Shown: piece after piece, positions 1-9,716 of the stretch
Numbering within the stretch: position 1 is the first letter of the stretch
How the letters are laid out: every line of letters starts with the position of its first letter
Assembly (NCBI RefSeq): GCF_000006405.1
Contig: NW_003206671.1
Location: 363,873-387,076 of the forward strand
Direction of reading: 5' to 3'
DNA length: 23,204 nucleotides
Source of the DNA: Perkinsus marinus ATCC 50983
Taxonomy: Eukaryota > Perkinsozoa > Perkinsida > Perkinsidae
The notes under the pieces: generated by a model
Told to the model about the DNA's origin: nothing
The model's database searches: none
What the model saw: only the letters and a program-made list of their open reading frames with translations
Translations under genes and position numbers: made by a program

Positions 1-111
1 TCAGGACAAGCACAGCTAGAAAAGGCTGACATACTCCAGATAGCCCAAAGACCCTCATAAAGGAACAAAAACACTCCCTTCGATGGAGACTTTTCCACTC
101 ACGTCACATAC

Positions 112-3100
112 ATAGAGACATGGGTAATGGTTGTCGCTTGTCATCGATGCTACTTTTCTCGGATGCCAGACTTTCGCGTCTTCGCTTGAACTCTTCGAAC
201 ATTTCCTGACGAGACTCAACCTCAACAGAATGCAGGCTCATCTAGAAGTATTTCAGCCGATGATTCCAACGGCACAATTTCCCGAACAGATAAAAAATCA
301 TCACTGGTGTGAGATACGCAAATCCGACCCGAAGCTTGGCCTTGTCCCCTTCTTCTAAGTCCGCTTCGGAGCTCCGACGTCTGATGCGTCTGTCAGTCCT
401 GCCAGGAACTACGACAAAACATCGTCAAAGCCTCCCGGACATGCCGCTGTCCTCTACCTCCACTAGGGATAAGGTCGGACAATCTCTGTCCGCCCTGCAT
501 CTCCCGACTGCTAGACCTCATCGAGAACTTGCTAAACCTGATACAGCAGCTTTGCATCACAGCGATGAAGTTAACTGAATTGTGTCATTCACATGATCGA
601 GGAAAAACACATGATCTGTGAGCAACATCGAAACGATCGCTCCTACATATCCTTCGTGAAACAGTCGCCGTTTAGGATGAACTACACCCAAACTACAAAC
701 CTTTTTTTCTGATTTATTTTCCTCACCTATCCATCGTTGCCCTATGATGAATAGATCGGCAGAAAACGCATCAAGACTGGCCACAGTTACGAATAGAATG
801 AGAATGCCTCACCACCATGTCCTGCTCGGTGCTGTCATCACTTTATTGTCCCGCCGAACGAACTGAGTCCAACAGCAAACACGGCATTGCCTTCCATGAG
901 GACTACCTCGGGTCGACCAGAGATCTCTTCCACAGCGGTAGGGTTGAGTCTCTGGCACCGGCTCAAGCCCTACAATAGCAAGAACCCTGTGTTCTGGTAA
1001 CATCGTCAAAACGTCCTCAGGCTTAATGACACTTCTGAATTAGTCATATAGTCTAACCTCTCTATAGTCCTCGTCCATCATCCTCAAGAAGGAATTGCGC
1101 TTTTCCTCGATCGCAGGTGCAACCTTCATGCGTGACTCGGTCACTCGGCGATGAGCGGACCTAGATGCGGTATAAGCTGCTGCTCGACCAACTGCCAACT
1201 CCGATCAACTCCAGACCGCCTTGCCTCAAAACTTCGACTGGAACGGTCACTGACTCCACATTGGCATCAGCAGGCTCGACTAACCAAGAATCTTCCAACG
1301 CTTCCTGAGCCACCGGCACTCATTCTCCTAATCAGAAGCTAGCATTGATTACCTCTGCTGTCAGTCGATCAATTTCAGTTCGACAGAGAAGACCCTTGAG
1401 GAACTTGAGGCATTCCGGAGAGAGTTTGTACTGTTGATCGAAAAGAAAGAAGTCCGAAACGCCGCGTTTCAAACGCGGGTGTTCAGATTCATTTGATCGT
1501 ATTGACAGATGAACCCTCGCAGGCTCCACAGGAGAACTCCACTCCAGCAGAAGGTGAGGGAGCATTACAGCGAGCTCAGCCAGGATGGGCAATTTTGAAA
1601 CGCCACGGACGTTTGAGGGAGAAAAATCACCTTTTCTTTTCGATGCGTCCATTGGATACGGTTCCTCAAGATTTGCATCATAATTTCCCTCGAAGACGGC
1701 CCGTCGTAGGGATAGTAGCCATACCTGAACACGTCGGATGCATCACGACGATGTCTTCAAATGAGAGAGCGATGAAGCAACCCGGAGGGGTTCATCAGTC
1801 ACGAGTGAATCATCTGGAATGGATAAAAGCGAATGTTAAATTTCAATTTCGCAAACGCACGCAACTGAGTCGTACAGTAGAAGGTACATGAGTACTCCCA
1901 GACTCCACAAATCAACGGGAAAGCTGTAGTTCTGACCGAGAAGCTCCGGCGCAAGATAGTGCGCTGAACCGCAAAGCTCACTGAGACGCCCGGCTGAGAA
2001 AAGTATCAATAACGGAATGAAAAATGCAAGGCTAGGCTAGTCCTGAAATTTTAGGAAAAAATATACGCTGTCTGAGTGAGAATTCTCTATTCATTGTATA
2101 GCCGTGAAAGTCCATCGGAGATCCTCCGCTACGCCGTGAACCGCCATTTTCTCTGCAAAGGCAGGAAGGAGGTTGCTGGGATTCTTTCAGCAACCTCCTC
2201 GTTAGAGGCACTTGGAAGTCTGGAGAAAACAACATTCAGGTGCGAGTAGACTTCTGAGATCTTTACTCCTCCACGAAGCCGGCTTACTGCTATGAACGCT
2301 GGTGGCCAGGCCGAAATCGATCAACTTCACTATGCACGTCTTAACATCACCGCTCCCGTCGAGTAAGAGGTTCTCAGCCTTGATGTCTCGGTGGCAAATA
2401 CCAGCCGAATGCAATGCGGCAATGGCCAACACGACCTGACTGAGAGCAACAACATGTAGTCATAATCAAGGCTTGATATTGTACCGGCACACACGGGCTG
2501 CGTCCTCTTCACAGAAGCGCCGCATCTCAATCACTTTTTTGAGGAGTTCGCCCCCGGTGCAAAGTTCCATGACTATGTATCTGCAGACATCTCACGATGT
2601 GACACCTCGCTCACTACGGGGAATCACAGGAAATGATGGTCTATGAAGTATTCGTAGAATTGGATGATGTGCTCGCTATGAACTTTTAGGAGCAACTTGA
2701 TCTCCTGACAGAACCTGAATAAAAAGCAACACTGTCACGATCACAGCGGCTGCTTGCATCACGTGCAGAGTACATGGGCACACTATCTGGTTGGCTTTGA
2801 TCCAATAGTTTCACCGCTCTCCGTTCGCCATTTTCCAGGAGGGTACAAACCCGGACTTGGCCAAAACTTCCGGATCCCAGCACCTGGCATGTGCAGAGAA
2901 ATAACACCACTGAGTGATGCGTTTGCGTTCAAAATGAGGATCCCAGACTGCTGTTGCCAAAGGCAAATTCATAGACAATACCGATAAAGACAGTGCTTCA
3001 ACAGCCGTCCAGCTCTGCGAAAGTTTGGCCCGCACGATTGCACCGCGGAGTGCATCGTGGCGCCAGAGAGCAACTTTCTCATACGACGTTTCCAGTGAGA

Positions 3101-3316
3101 ATTGTCGTCCAGATGATGGACAGTACGTAGAGCGCTCGTCTGTTCCTCACCTGTCCTATGCTGTAGTGCTCTCGAATGTCCTCGTAGATCTTGTCACCAT
3201 CGGGATTGAAGAAAAACCCAGACGACGAATCTACCTAAAGTACAGCAGCCTCAAAAAAGCCTTAATGAACATATCGGAAAACCTGGACTTACTGGCTGTG
3301 AGTTTTGGCAGCCCAT
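112..3316 (-). CDS. CDPK-like Ser/Thr protein kinase with a novel C-terminal extension (partial)
   Basis: Eighteen exons join in phase (3316-3293, 3234-3151, 2883-2782, 2704-2628, 2580-2485, 2439-2275, 1980-1876, 1724-1631, 1430-1353, 1304-1225, 1160-1058, 1021-974, 906-842, 776-727, 708-576, 537-413, 354-305, 205-112), giving about 524 residues before the left edge. The start MGCQNS is a myristoylation/palmitoylation signal. Next come the CDPK-type lead-in [12 protein letters not shown], glycine loop GSGSFG (residues 39-44), AVK lysine about 61, HRDIKAEN about 144, DFG about 169, then APE, so an active kinase is expected at a membrane. The kinase domain ends near EALEDSWL. The remaining 250 or so residues show no EF-hand, unlike a classical CDPK, and match nothing I recognise. 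The kinase exons are well supported. Exons 11-18 rest on phase and open reading alone, and could belong to a second gene. The intron after 1225 would be GC-AG. Confidence 0.8.
2167..2199. repeat. Perfect inverted repeat (hairpin) in a kinase intron
   Basis: Two perfect 12-bp arms (2167-2178 and 2188-2199, reading AGGAGGTTGCTG and its complement) flank a 9-nt loop. It lies inside the kinase intron spanning 2274-1981 and has no assigned function. Confidence 0.6.
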
Positions 3317-3453
3317 CGTGACATTACAACTGCATTGTAGGGTGAGTTCACGTGCAAAACCTGCGCTGTTTCAGACAGCGGAGCGAATCGATTCATATTG
3401 TCACTTTTTGACTTTTTGATTTCCTGGCATTACCTTTTTCGTTAGATTGCATC
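3317..3453. promoter_or_regulatory. Divergent intergenic region, 137 bp
   Basis: This separates the kinase start (3316, minus) from the next gene's start (3454, plus) and must carry control signals for both. AG dinucleotides that could serve as trans-splice acceptors lie about 15 nt upstream of the kinase ATG and 8 nt upstream of the plus-strand ATG, the latter after a T-rich stretch. No TATA-type box stands out. The call is from position only. Confidence 0.4.
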
Positions 3454-5082
3454 ATGGCGGATGGAAGTCGACGGTAATACAGGGAGAGGTCCTCATGGCG
3501 TTGGAAATCATCGTAGAATTCTCCAGAACACTGGGGGCTCCGATTTTGGGACATCTCGTTTTGCGATCATCGGCGCACCCATGAACGGATTTCGGGGGAT
3601 CGTATAGTATCATGAACTCGATTACACCGTATATGGTTGATTCTGGGGCAAAGTCTGTCAGCGTGTGGAGGTCGTGTTTTTCTCAGGAATCGATTCTCTC
3701 GGCTGTCGTCGAGCTTCGACATCACGGATCATTCTCCTAAGATGACGCCTAAGGCAGCAAGGAAAAGGTCAGAAAGTTTTCACCTAGAAGAGGACGAGAA
3801 TAGTCAAGACAGAAGCCCGAAGAAAATCGCTACGGAAAGGCAGCGATCCTTGGTAGTGATGTAGAAATGGGAATACGCTCGCTTCCCTCGGCTGAGCTCG
3901 GGAGTTTCTTCACTATGTATGAGAGTTTTTTACACGAATTCGAGTAGAAGTGTTCAGAAACCAACAAGAACCTCTGAAAATTCCATCAGCATTTTCTTAT
4001 TGTCATCGACACTTTAGTCGCATCGACGTTTCCGTGCGAGTATGAAAATTTGCTTTGTAAAGATCCTTCGTGGAAAGTCGAGAGCAACGAGATAGTCGGC
4101 TTGGATTCTAGGTCCGAGGCTGTTGAACTCAACACTATTAGATCTGCAGTTGAGGTGGAATTCCCATCACTATTTATTCTCTACTGTCAACTATAGCTAT
4201 GTTTACCTCACCTCGTCATAAACCGGTGTTATGATTTCCTAGATTTTGGACAAGTTTTCTATGGACAAGATTGCTCACGAGGAGGAGGGTTGGGCGGTTG
4301 CCGGTTCTGGAGGCGCACGGAAAAATCGCAGGAAGAAGAAGGATAAGAGTGGCCGACGCGACTTAGAGTAGTATATATTCGAACGCGTAAATGCCATACC
4401 ACTCTTCTGGCAAATCGTCTAATCTGACATCGGCTCCGCTCTTTACCTAGGTCCGTTGAGTCAGTCGTGAGCTCGAGTCCTGAGGAGTCGGCTAAGTCTT
4501 CTGGTTCGAGTAGTAAGGCCAGGCATAGCATTGACTGCAGAGGCGTTCTCATTGGTAGGCTCCTCTAACAACGTGAGTATGGTATCAGCTGCGCCATCGG
4601 TCGAGTTCAACATTAGCAGCAGCAGTAGCACTGCACAGAAGTCTCTATTCAAGTCTACCAAGGAGCTCTTCGCTCCTGAGGAGACAGGGTTACCCAACTT
4701 CGCGCCTGAGGAGTAACGCGGTGCCTTCTACCGTCCGGGTTTTCGACATACTGCCGAGCGCCCGTTTCCATTCAGATGGGACACCTTCTCTATGCTGAGG
4801 AGTCAATCGGCTATGCCTCAGGTATATCGACGGTGCGTATTACATGCGGAAGGGAGGTAGGCATTCACACACCAAAGAACAGAAGCAGGAGTGGGGCGCG
4901 AGGAAACAGCGGGAGCAGCAGTAGGAGAAGAATTTACGGTATGTCGACTGAGACGCTCACCTATCAGGTTTCGTATCGAGAAGAGGAACAATCAGCGAGA
5001 GGCTCAACGGTCTGCGGAAGCCCAACAGAAGCTGTTGAGATCGGAAGCGAGAGAGGCGGTTGAGGCAAAGTACGGTTGTTAG
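3454..5082 (+). CDS. Uncharacterised Ser/Lys-rich protein with charged C-terminal helix
   Basis: Ten exons (3454-3473, 3517-3601, 3742-3852, 3990-4154, 4243-4367, 4451-4512, 4589-4712, 4776-4821, 4883-4920, 4968-5082) keep phase throughout, with GT-AG at each junction, and encode 296 aa. I do not recognise a family. Visible features are an N-terminal start MADGSRR, a basic patch KNRRKKKDKSGRR mid-protein, a Ser-rich low-complexity stretch (SSSPEESAKSSGSSS then SSSSST), and a Gln/Glu/Arg-rich C-terminal tail predicted to form a long charged helix, ending KYGC. Composition suggests a disordered nuclear or cytoskeletal protein, but that is a guess. The join between the second and third exons is the least certain: small alternative exons in 3654-3704 are possible. 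One intron contains a copy of the dispersed intronic repeat. Confidence 0.6.
3861..4003 (+). repeat. Dispersed intronic repeat, copy 1
   Basis: It shares the family core (a CGCTTTCCTCAGCTGAGCTC-like block, then an ACGAATTCGnGTAGAAGTGTTCAGAAACCAAC-like block split by a variable spacer) with four other copies here. It occupies almost the whole 137-nt intron 3853-3989 of the host gene, in sense orientation, and its tail runs slightly into the next modelled exon. Confidence 0.75.
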
Positions 5083-5287
5083 TGGCTCGCGGGTTCATGA
5101 TGCATTATGTTCAGGGAGAAGAAAACGGAGGAACGTACTCGTCTTGGCCGACGGAGCGAAGCATGAAGTTAGCTGTCTGTTGCCCGATTTAAGTTCTACT
5201 TTTTATCTGTACAATAAATAGGTATTTCATATCATCCAGATGCCGTCAGAGGCAGGATTAGTGCAGTAGAGTTAACTCGTACTCGTG

Positions 5288-5709
5288 ATGAGGTCCGCTG
5301 CATTTCTACTTGCGGTTCTTGCTCGACTTCGCGCGGCTGCTGAGCCGGAGTGCAACACTCGATTGTAGCTACTAGTAATACTATTTTTAGATCACTCCTG
5401 TTTGAGTTGTCACAACAGTGGATATGGGAAGTGGTTGGTCTCTCTAATTTCGAGAGAACAACAAGAGTTTCTAAAAGAATCGAAAAAGCAACTTTGGTGA
5501 TGCACGTTTGCGGAATCGTTTGAACGGACATTCGGGCAAAGCAGCTCTCCTTGAGGAAAGTCGGTGATAGCAGTGGTGCAAAGAAAGGTAAGTTACCTGT
5601 GGAAACCCGGTCCGGTCTTGGGTCGGCGGCTTATGAAATTTTGAATGCCGTGCACTTGAAGGCTGTCATTCATTCGCTAGTGGCTGTGCGCCAATCCGCC
5701 AAGTTATGA
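5288..5709 (+). CDS. Small putative secreted protein with signal peptide
   Basis: Three phase-compatible exons (5288-5364, 5391-5496, 5542-5709) give 116 aa. The N-terminus MRSAAFLLAVLARLRAAAEP reads as a signal peptide with a hydrophobic h-region and a likely signal-peptidase site after the Ala run. The mature part is short, basic and helical (SAAYEILNAVHLKAVIHSLV). No family is recognised. The stop at 5707 may not be the real end, because another coding-like stretch on the same strand follows at 5842-5930 and has similar helical character (VIVTAAVHHLRELSGAC). I could not find a splice join in the right phase. It lies head-to-tail behind the gene ending at 5082. Confidence 0.45.
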
Positions 5710-5841
5710 GCCGGAAGCTCTGATATTGAGAGCTCGATGAGTGGTCAGAGCCAGACGCATAACGGCAGCTACTTCTAGAGGCGTAGAATGAGAGAATAAC
5801 CACCCAGTTGTTCGCCACCCAGTTGACTTTCGAGTGAGCAG

Positions 5842-5930
5842 GAGACGTAGCTGATGTCATCGTTACAGCTGCTGTTCATCACCTGCGAGAACTCAGCGGA
5901 GCATGCGAAGGGAATCGCTTTGATGTCTGA
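5842..5930 (+). other. Unassigned coding-like exon
   Basis: After an AG at 5840-5841 the frame reads GDVADVIVTAAVHHLRELSG and on to a TGA at 5928-5930, with protein-like composition. It probably is an exon of the preceding gene (5288-5709) or of an unresolved small gene, but no matching donor was found. Confidence 0.3.
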
Positions 5931-6513
5931 AGCCTTACCATCGTCTGAAAATGGCAATGTGAAAAGTCTGCGATTTATACGATTTCTCTATAACCGATCA
6001 CATCGTGTCTGAAGCGTATTAGACCTTCGAAGACTATGATCGCTCTGTCCTCAGGAAAGGACAGAGTCCTAAGTCTGACCTCAGGAAACAGAGGGGTCTT
6101 CTGAGCGCAGTATAGAAGATGCTTTCCCGGCTTGACTCACCGTAGACCCGAGTCTCGCCGAATTAGACTGGTGACCCTTGTATGCAGTTGTGTTTTGTTA
6201 CGGGCTGTCGAAACGAGTCAGATAAGAGATCAAAACGGTTGTGTCTCGATACTATGCTCAAATTATCTGATCACCTTCAAATCTGTCTCTGAGGTAGCAG
6301 ACTGATTCAATCCACAGTTCGTTGGGTGATGATCCATCATCACTAGTTTGGTTGATGCGCTTGTTATTGATCATTCGACACCAAAGGAGGCGAGAAAGCA
6401 GGTAGTTGGTTTTATTCGACTTCACTGTTGCGTTTTATATAAAGGGACCAGTTCCGATTCCCTGAGGAGCATGTCAAGGCATCAGTTATCAGGCTTTGGA
6501 CTTCCACAGCTGA
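5931..6513. other. Mostly non-coding stretch with one short open patch
   Basis: No convincing gene is seen in 5931-6346. It contains a small hairpin at 6043-6066. From 6347 an open plus-strand frame begins LVDALVIDHSTPKEARKQ and runs to TAA at 6539, overlapping the next gene's start in another frame. It may be a terminal exon (6347-6401 with a GT donor after it) or part of a 5' leader. I cannot decide which. Confidence 0.3.
6043..6066. repeat. Short perfect hairpin
   Basis: Arms CTCTGTCC (6043-6050) and GGACAGAG (6059-6066) are perfect complements around an 8-nt loop. The decamer CCTCAGGAAA at the loop recurs about 30 nt downstream. The hairpin is intergenic and its function is unknown. Confidence 0.5.
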
Positions 6514-6954
6514 ATGAAGGGGAAAAAGAAAGGCGCTAAAGGAACGAAGAAGAAAAAGGCGGCCCAAGAGATTATTATGGACCAAGAAGTTCTCTGCGGC
6601 CTCTTCTGGGCAACTTTCTGGTAGGCTAAAATAGATTTCCTCTCGTTCTCTGTACGATCATCGATAGTATGAACATATGCGTGGTGGATAGGCTCGTGTA
6701 TTGGGCCCCACAACAGGTTGCGTAATAAGTCACCGCAGCGGTCGAAGGAAATGCTCGACAACATTTCCGGACGAATCGATGCAGCTGGTGAAGAGGAGCG
6801 CAGGATATACACCAACATCGGAAAGCATGTCGAGCGAGCATTGAAAAAAGTGGGCGCACTCCTCTGTGAGCAGATATATAGGAGTCCTTTGGCGATCAGA
6901 TCGGGCCAACGAGTAGAGTTGAAGGAAACGATGGAGGAGAACGTCGATCAGTAG
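6514..6954 (+). CDS. Uncharacterised 114-aa Lys-rich protein
   Basis: Two exons, 6514-6620 and 6717-6954, join through a GT-AG intron that splits a Trp codon. The product is 114 aa. The N-terminus MKGKKKGAKGTKKKKAA is a highly basic tail, followed by a short hydrophobic segment (VLCGLFWATFW) and a charged helical region (RIDAAGEEERRIYTNIGKHV) likely to form a coiled coil or long helix. An in-frame TGA immediately precedes the ATG, so the start is fixed, and a CCACAG acceptor-like site lies 4 nt upstream of it, suiting trans-splicing. No family is recognised. A basic N-tail plus helix would suit a small chromatin, ribosome-associated or cytoskeletal protein, but nothing in the sequence decides this. 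Confidence 0.55.
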
Positions 6955-7423
6955 AATGGCCTTATTCTCGTGACACGAGTTGGCCTCGAGACTATTTACA
7001 GGAGTTGTCTTGAACTATGTCGAGTTGTCTGGTTATAGTCAGAAAAACATCTTCTCTGTGATAACATGTTCGATTCAATTACGGTGGAATGCTTCGTGGG
7101 TGCTTACGGGATCGTCTGCAGTGGTTTCACTAGACAATACTACGAGATAATACCTGCTCGTGGTCAATGACTATCGTCTATCAAGGCTTTCAGGTGAGCA
7201 TTCTCGCACGAAATACAGAAAAAATAACGGTCGATCTGATGCCTGCAAAGATGTTGAACCAACTTCGAGCGGATTGTCCGTTAAAGAGTGCTCCGGGGAC
7301 ACGTATTTCAAAAAGCCTTACAGCCATCTGTAGACACCAACCATTGACCACTGCGCACCAGCGAGATCGAGCAGAAACTTCGAGTTGAATATTGCCAGTT
7401 GTCGAGGCGACAGCAGTTTGCAT
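6955..7423. other. Region between convergent genes, with possible unassigned exons
   Basis: This lies between the plus gene ending at 6954 and the minus-strand MPDU1 stop at 7424. Two protein-like open stretches are visible on the plus strand. One starts at the ATG 7066 (MFDSITVECFVGAYGIV). The other spans about 7194-7388 (VSILARNTEKITVDLM) and could be joined to the first at a phase-0 GT after 7095. If real, they form a small gene ending within 40 bp of MPDU1. The evidence is weak. Confidence 0.25.
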
Positions 7424-8499
7424 TTACTCCTCCTTCTTAGCCTTCTTGCCCTTTTCCTCTTGCGCGTTCGAGGCCTTAGTAGCGCTCCAGTAATACAATA
7501 TTTGAGCAACTATGGTGCCATTGCAGAGCGCGGCGCAGACATGGGATGCCCTGAGGAAGATGCATACTCTCAGGTGCCTCCATGGAAGACTCACAGTGTC
7601 ACGGGATCATTAAGCTGTTTTAAGGTCGTGAAAATCCTGGCAAGATTACCCATGAAGGAGAGGAAGAACGTGAGGAAGGCCAGATGACCTACAATAGAAA
7701 AAACGAGTCTATCAGCCTTATAGACGACTCGCTGTGCTCACCAGTGTTTCCCTGTTTGAAGTTGAGGGCAATCTGAGGTAGCCGCGCTGCAATTCCGAGG
7801 ACAGCTGGAGCCATTCCCAGGAGGGGCAAAAACTGAAGAAAGCGGTCGTGCTGAACTCGACAGAGTTCGCGCTAGTCACCTGCTCAGGCATCTGACCGCT
7901 CATCGCCCACATGAAACCGAAGGAGCCCATGTTCATCAATAGCACCCTTGGCAGCAGGTCTATCTGTGGCGCGTACCACCTTGGAGAAAACATAGTTGAA
8001 GTCCGGCTGAATAGCGACTCACCAGAAGAGGCAGAGTAGAATCATACACTGCACGGAAACGAAGAACATCTCGCCCCATGCCGCGAAAGGATGTCGCATC
8101 AGCATGTTGTAAGTGCAGAAGAGAGAGCTGGCGATGAACTCGAGAGCGAAGGAAGCCTCGGAGATGCCTGTAAGGAAAACGATCCGTACGAGAACCGCAG
8201 CGGAGATTGAACAATTCTCATTGCTACAGCAGTGTTCCCTGTCCCGTGATTAAAACGTTTAATACTGCTTACCCTGCACGGACTTATTCGCGAAGATCTT
8301 GATGATTTGAGGCATCTTTACAGCCAAGGCGCCGGCCATGATACCCTGAAGAACAGCAATTCAGACACGTCAGCGGAGCCATTATTACCATGTTGAGGCC
8401 GTTCACGATGAACTCATTCACACAGGATTTCTCAATGTCGAAGGCCATGAACTTGTCGAGGCATTCTTGAGAGACCAGTCCGAGGACTTTGCTAGACAT
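7424..8499 (-). CDS. MPDU1: MPDU1 / Lec35 homologue, PQ-loop membrane protein
   Basis: Seven exons (8499-8389, 8345-8273, 8167-8023, 7979-7880, 7832-7742, 7688-7595, 7550-7424) join in phase to give 246 aa, practically the length of human MPDU1 (247). Family hallmarks are the first PQ-loop (AGALAVKMPQIIKIFANKS), the following ISEASFALEF segment, the WGEMFF motif, the second PQ-loop (ARLPQIALNFKQGNTG), the NLARIFTTL motif and a last hydrophobic segment ending QILYYW. A Lys/Glu-rich tail (KGKKAKKEE) may be an ER-retention type end. MPDU1 proteins sit in the ER membrane and are needed for use of dolichol-phosphate mannose and glucose in N-glycan and GPI-anchor assembly. All splice sites are GT-AG. 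The start is the first Met giving the usual N-terminal length. This is the best-resolved complete gene in the window. Confidence 0.93.
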
Positions 8500-8527
8500 A
8501 GTGAATGTGAGGACGAATACTTACTCA

Positions 8528-8733
8528 CTATAGAAAGGAGATTCGAAGCACGACCGACACAATATAGGTAAAGAACAGAAACACGCCTTCCATGAAGTTA
8601 ACTGGGCGCCACACCGCCTCCTCGAGCCGCCACGGACTCTGTGGGACTGAACTCAGTGTCGTCAACCACCAACTTATACCTGTGGAAGTTGGTGTGTTTA
8701 AAACAGAGAGGAAAAATGATCAAAACGCTTCAT
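8528..8733 (-). CDS. Possible small single-helix membrane protein, SelK-like motif
   Basis: ATG at 8733, a 7-nt first exon (8733-8727), a GT-AG intron, then 8679-8528 give 52 aa. The product contains QSPWRL followed by one transmembrane helix (GVFLFFTYIVSVVLRISFL). QSPWRL before a single helix recalls the ER selenoprotein K family, but no selenocysteine codon or Gly-rich tail is present, so the resemblance may be chance. A TTCTAG acceptor-like site lies 2 nt upstream of the ATG. A second frame over 8679-8610 (YKLVVDDTEFSPTES) also looks protein-like, so the true exon structure may differ. The last codons overlap a consensus donor GTGAGTAAG. Confidence 0.35.
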
Positions 8734-8844
8734 AGCTAGAACACGAGAGTTGGAGGTCTATTGCTGGTTATCTGCTCATTTTCGATTCACCATTGACAAG
8801 AACAAGGCACTAAAGCGAGTGCACAGGTAGAGAGCCAGCCCAAT

Positions 8845-9624
8845 CTACATTATCGGGCGGTACTTCTCGCATGGTAACTCGTGGACCAACTCTTTATGTC
8901 TGAGAACAGGTGAACAATATCGACTCCCCGGAAGTTTCCATCGACGAGGAGGAGCATATCAGCTACACTGCTGGTATTACATTGCCTTCATAGTCGCCCG
9001 CCGATACGCCTCGCCAGTGGACCACTGCATCACGTCATAGTACTGATACGTGGCATCATCGTGTATGTTCTGGAGCTTCTCAAGCTTGTTGAACAAGTAC
9101 CCTATATAGACATAGAAAGTATCATCACTGTCTCTAGCGCACCAGGTTGCATTTGGTAGTATCGGGCCAAGTCCTTCCATCGACATTCGAACGTGTATTG
9201 GTCTTCAGGCTTCACTTTATAGGCGTTTATGAACGCATAACGCGACCGTTTAAGAGGGAAGACATCGTACCTGTATTGAGACTTAACAGTGAAGAAAAAT
9301 ATACACATGGACGACTACATGTGCCGCTGCCTATATAAAAATTTCGAGGAAAAGGTTGGGAAATTATCGTTGGTCTCTGAACACTTCTACCCGAATTCGT
9401 ATATAAACTCCTATAATCAGTGAGGAAACTCCTGAGCTCAGATGAGGAAAGCGAACATATATTTCTACACTGGGTCTTATACCAGTGTATTGCTCGAGGC
9501 GTTATTACACGTTGTCAACATCTGGGTTGCAGAAGGCATAAGCCAGGAAGTAGCCTGAAGTGAAGCAAACTCCCCTGTTGAGGAACCTGTAGCCCCAGGC
9601 CACGTGGGTTTGATCGCCCGGCAT
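8845..9624 (-). CDS. ABM-superfamily (antibiotic biosynthesis monooxygenase-like) protein
   Basis: Four phase-compatible exons (9624-9511, 9281-9143, 9101-8981, 8899-8845) give about 142 aa ending at a TAG. The C-terminal two thirds read as a dimeric alpha/beta ferredoxin-like ABM domain: FINAYKVKPEDQYTFECRW, then YYQMQPGYLFNKLEKL, then a DVMQWSTGEAYRRA strand-helix. Such domains occur in small haem-degrading and quinol-oxidising enzymes, but the substrate cannot be told from sequence. A hydrophobic segment (GVCFTSGYFLAYAFC) precedes it and could be a membrane anchor. The Met at 9624 is the first in frame, but the open frame extends upstream to 9720 (FRKARTQFRS just before it), so an upstream exon is possible. 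The first intron contains repeat copy 2. Confidence 0.6.
9333..9472 (-). repeat. Dispersed intronic repeat, copy 2
   Basis: This is the reverse-strand copy of the repeat family, lying inside intron 1 (9510-9282) of the minus-strand ABM gene, so it is in sense with its host. Its core blocks GTTCGCTTTCCTCA and ACGAATTCGGGTAGAAGTGT match the other copies closely. Confidence 0.8.
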
Positions 9625-9716
9625 GGAACGGAACTGAGTGCGAGCCTTCCGAAACACTACAACGAGACAAGCGAGCCTTGCGAAAAATGATAAAGATGTG
9701 CAGCATACTGTAAATA

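Noticed and set aside
4708-4775. In-frame TAA inside an apparently continuous coding stretch, suggesting recoding or a broken gene
   Set aside because: GTAACG at 4713 and CCATTCAG at 4775 form a phase-correct intron that removes the stop.
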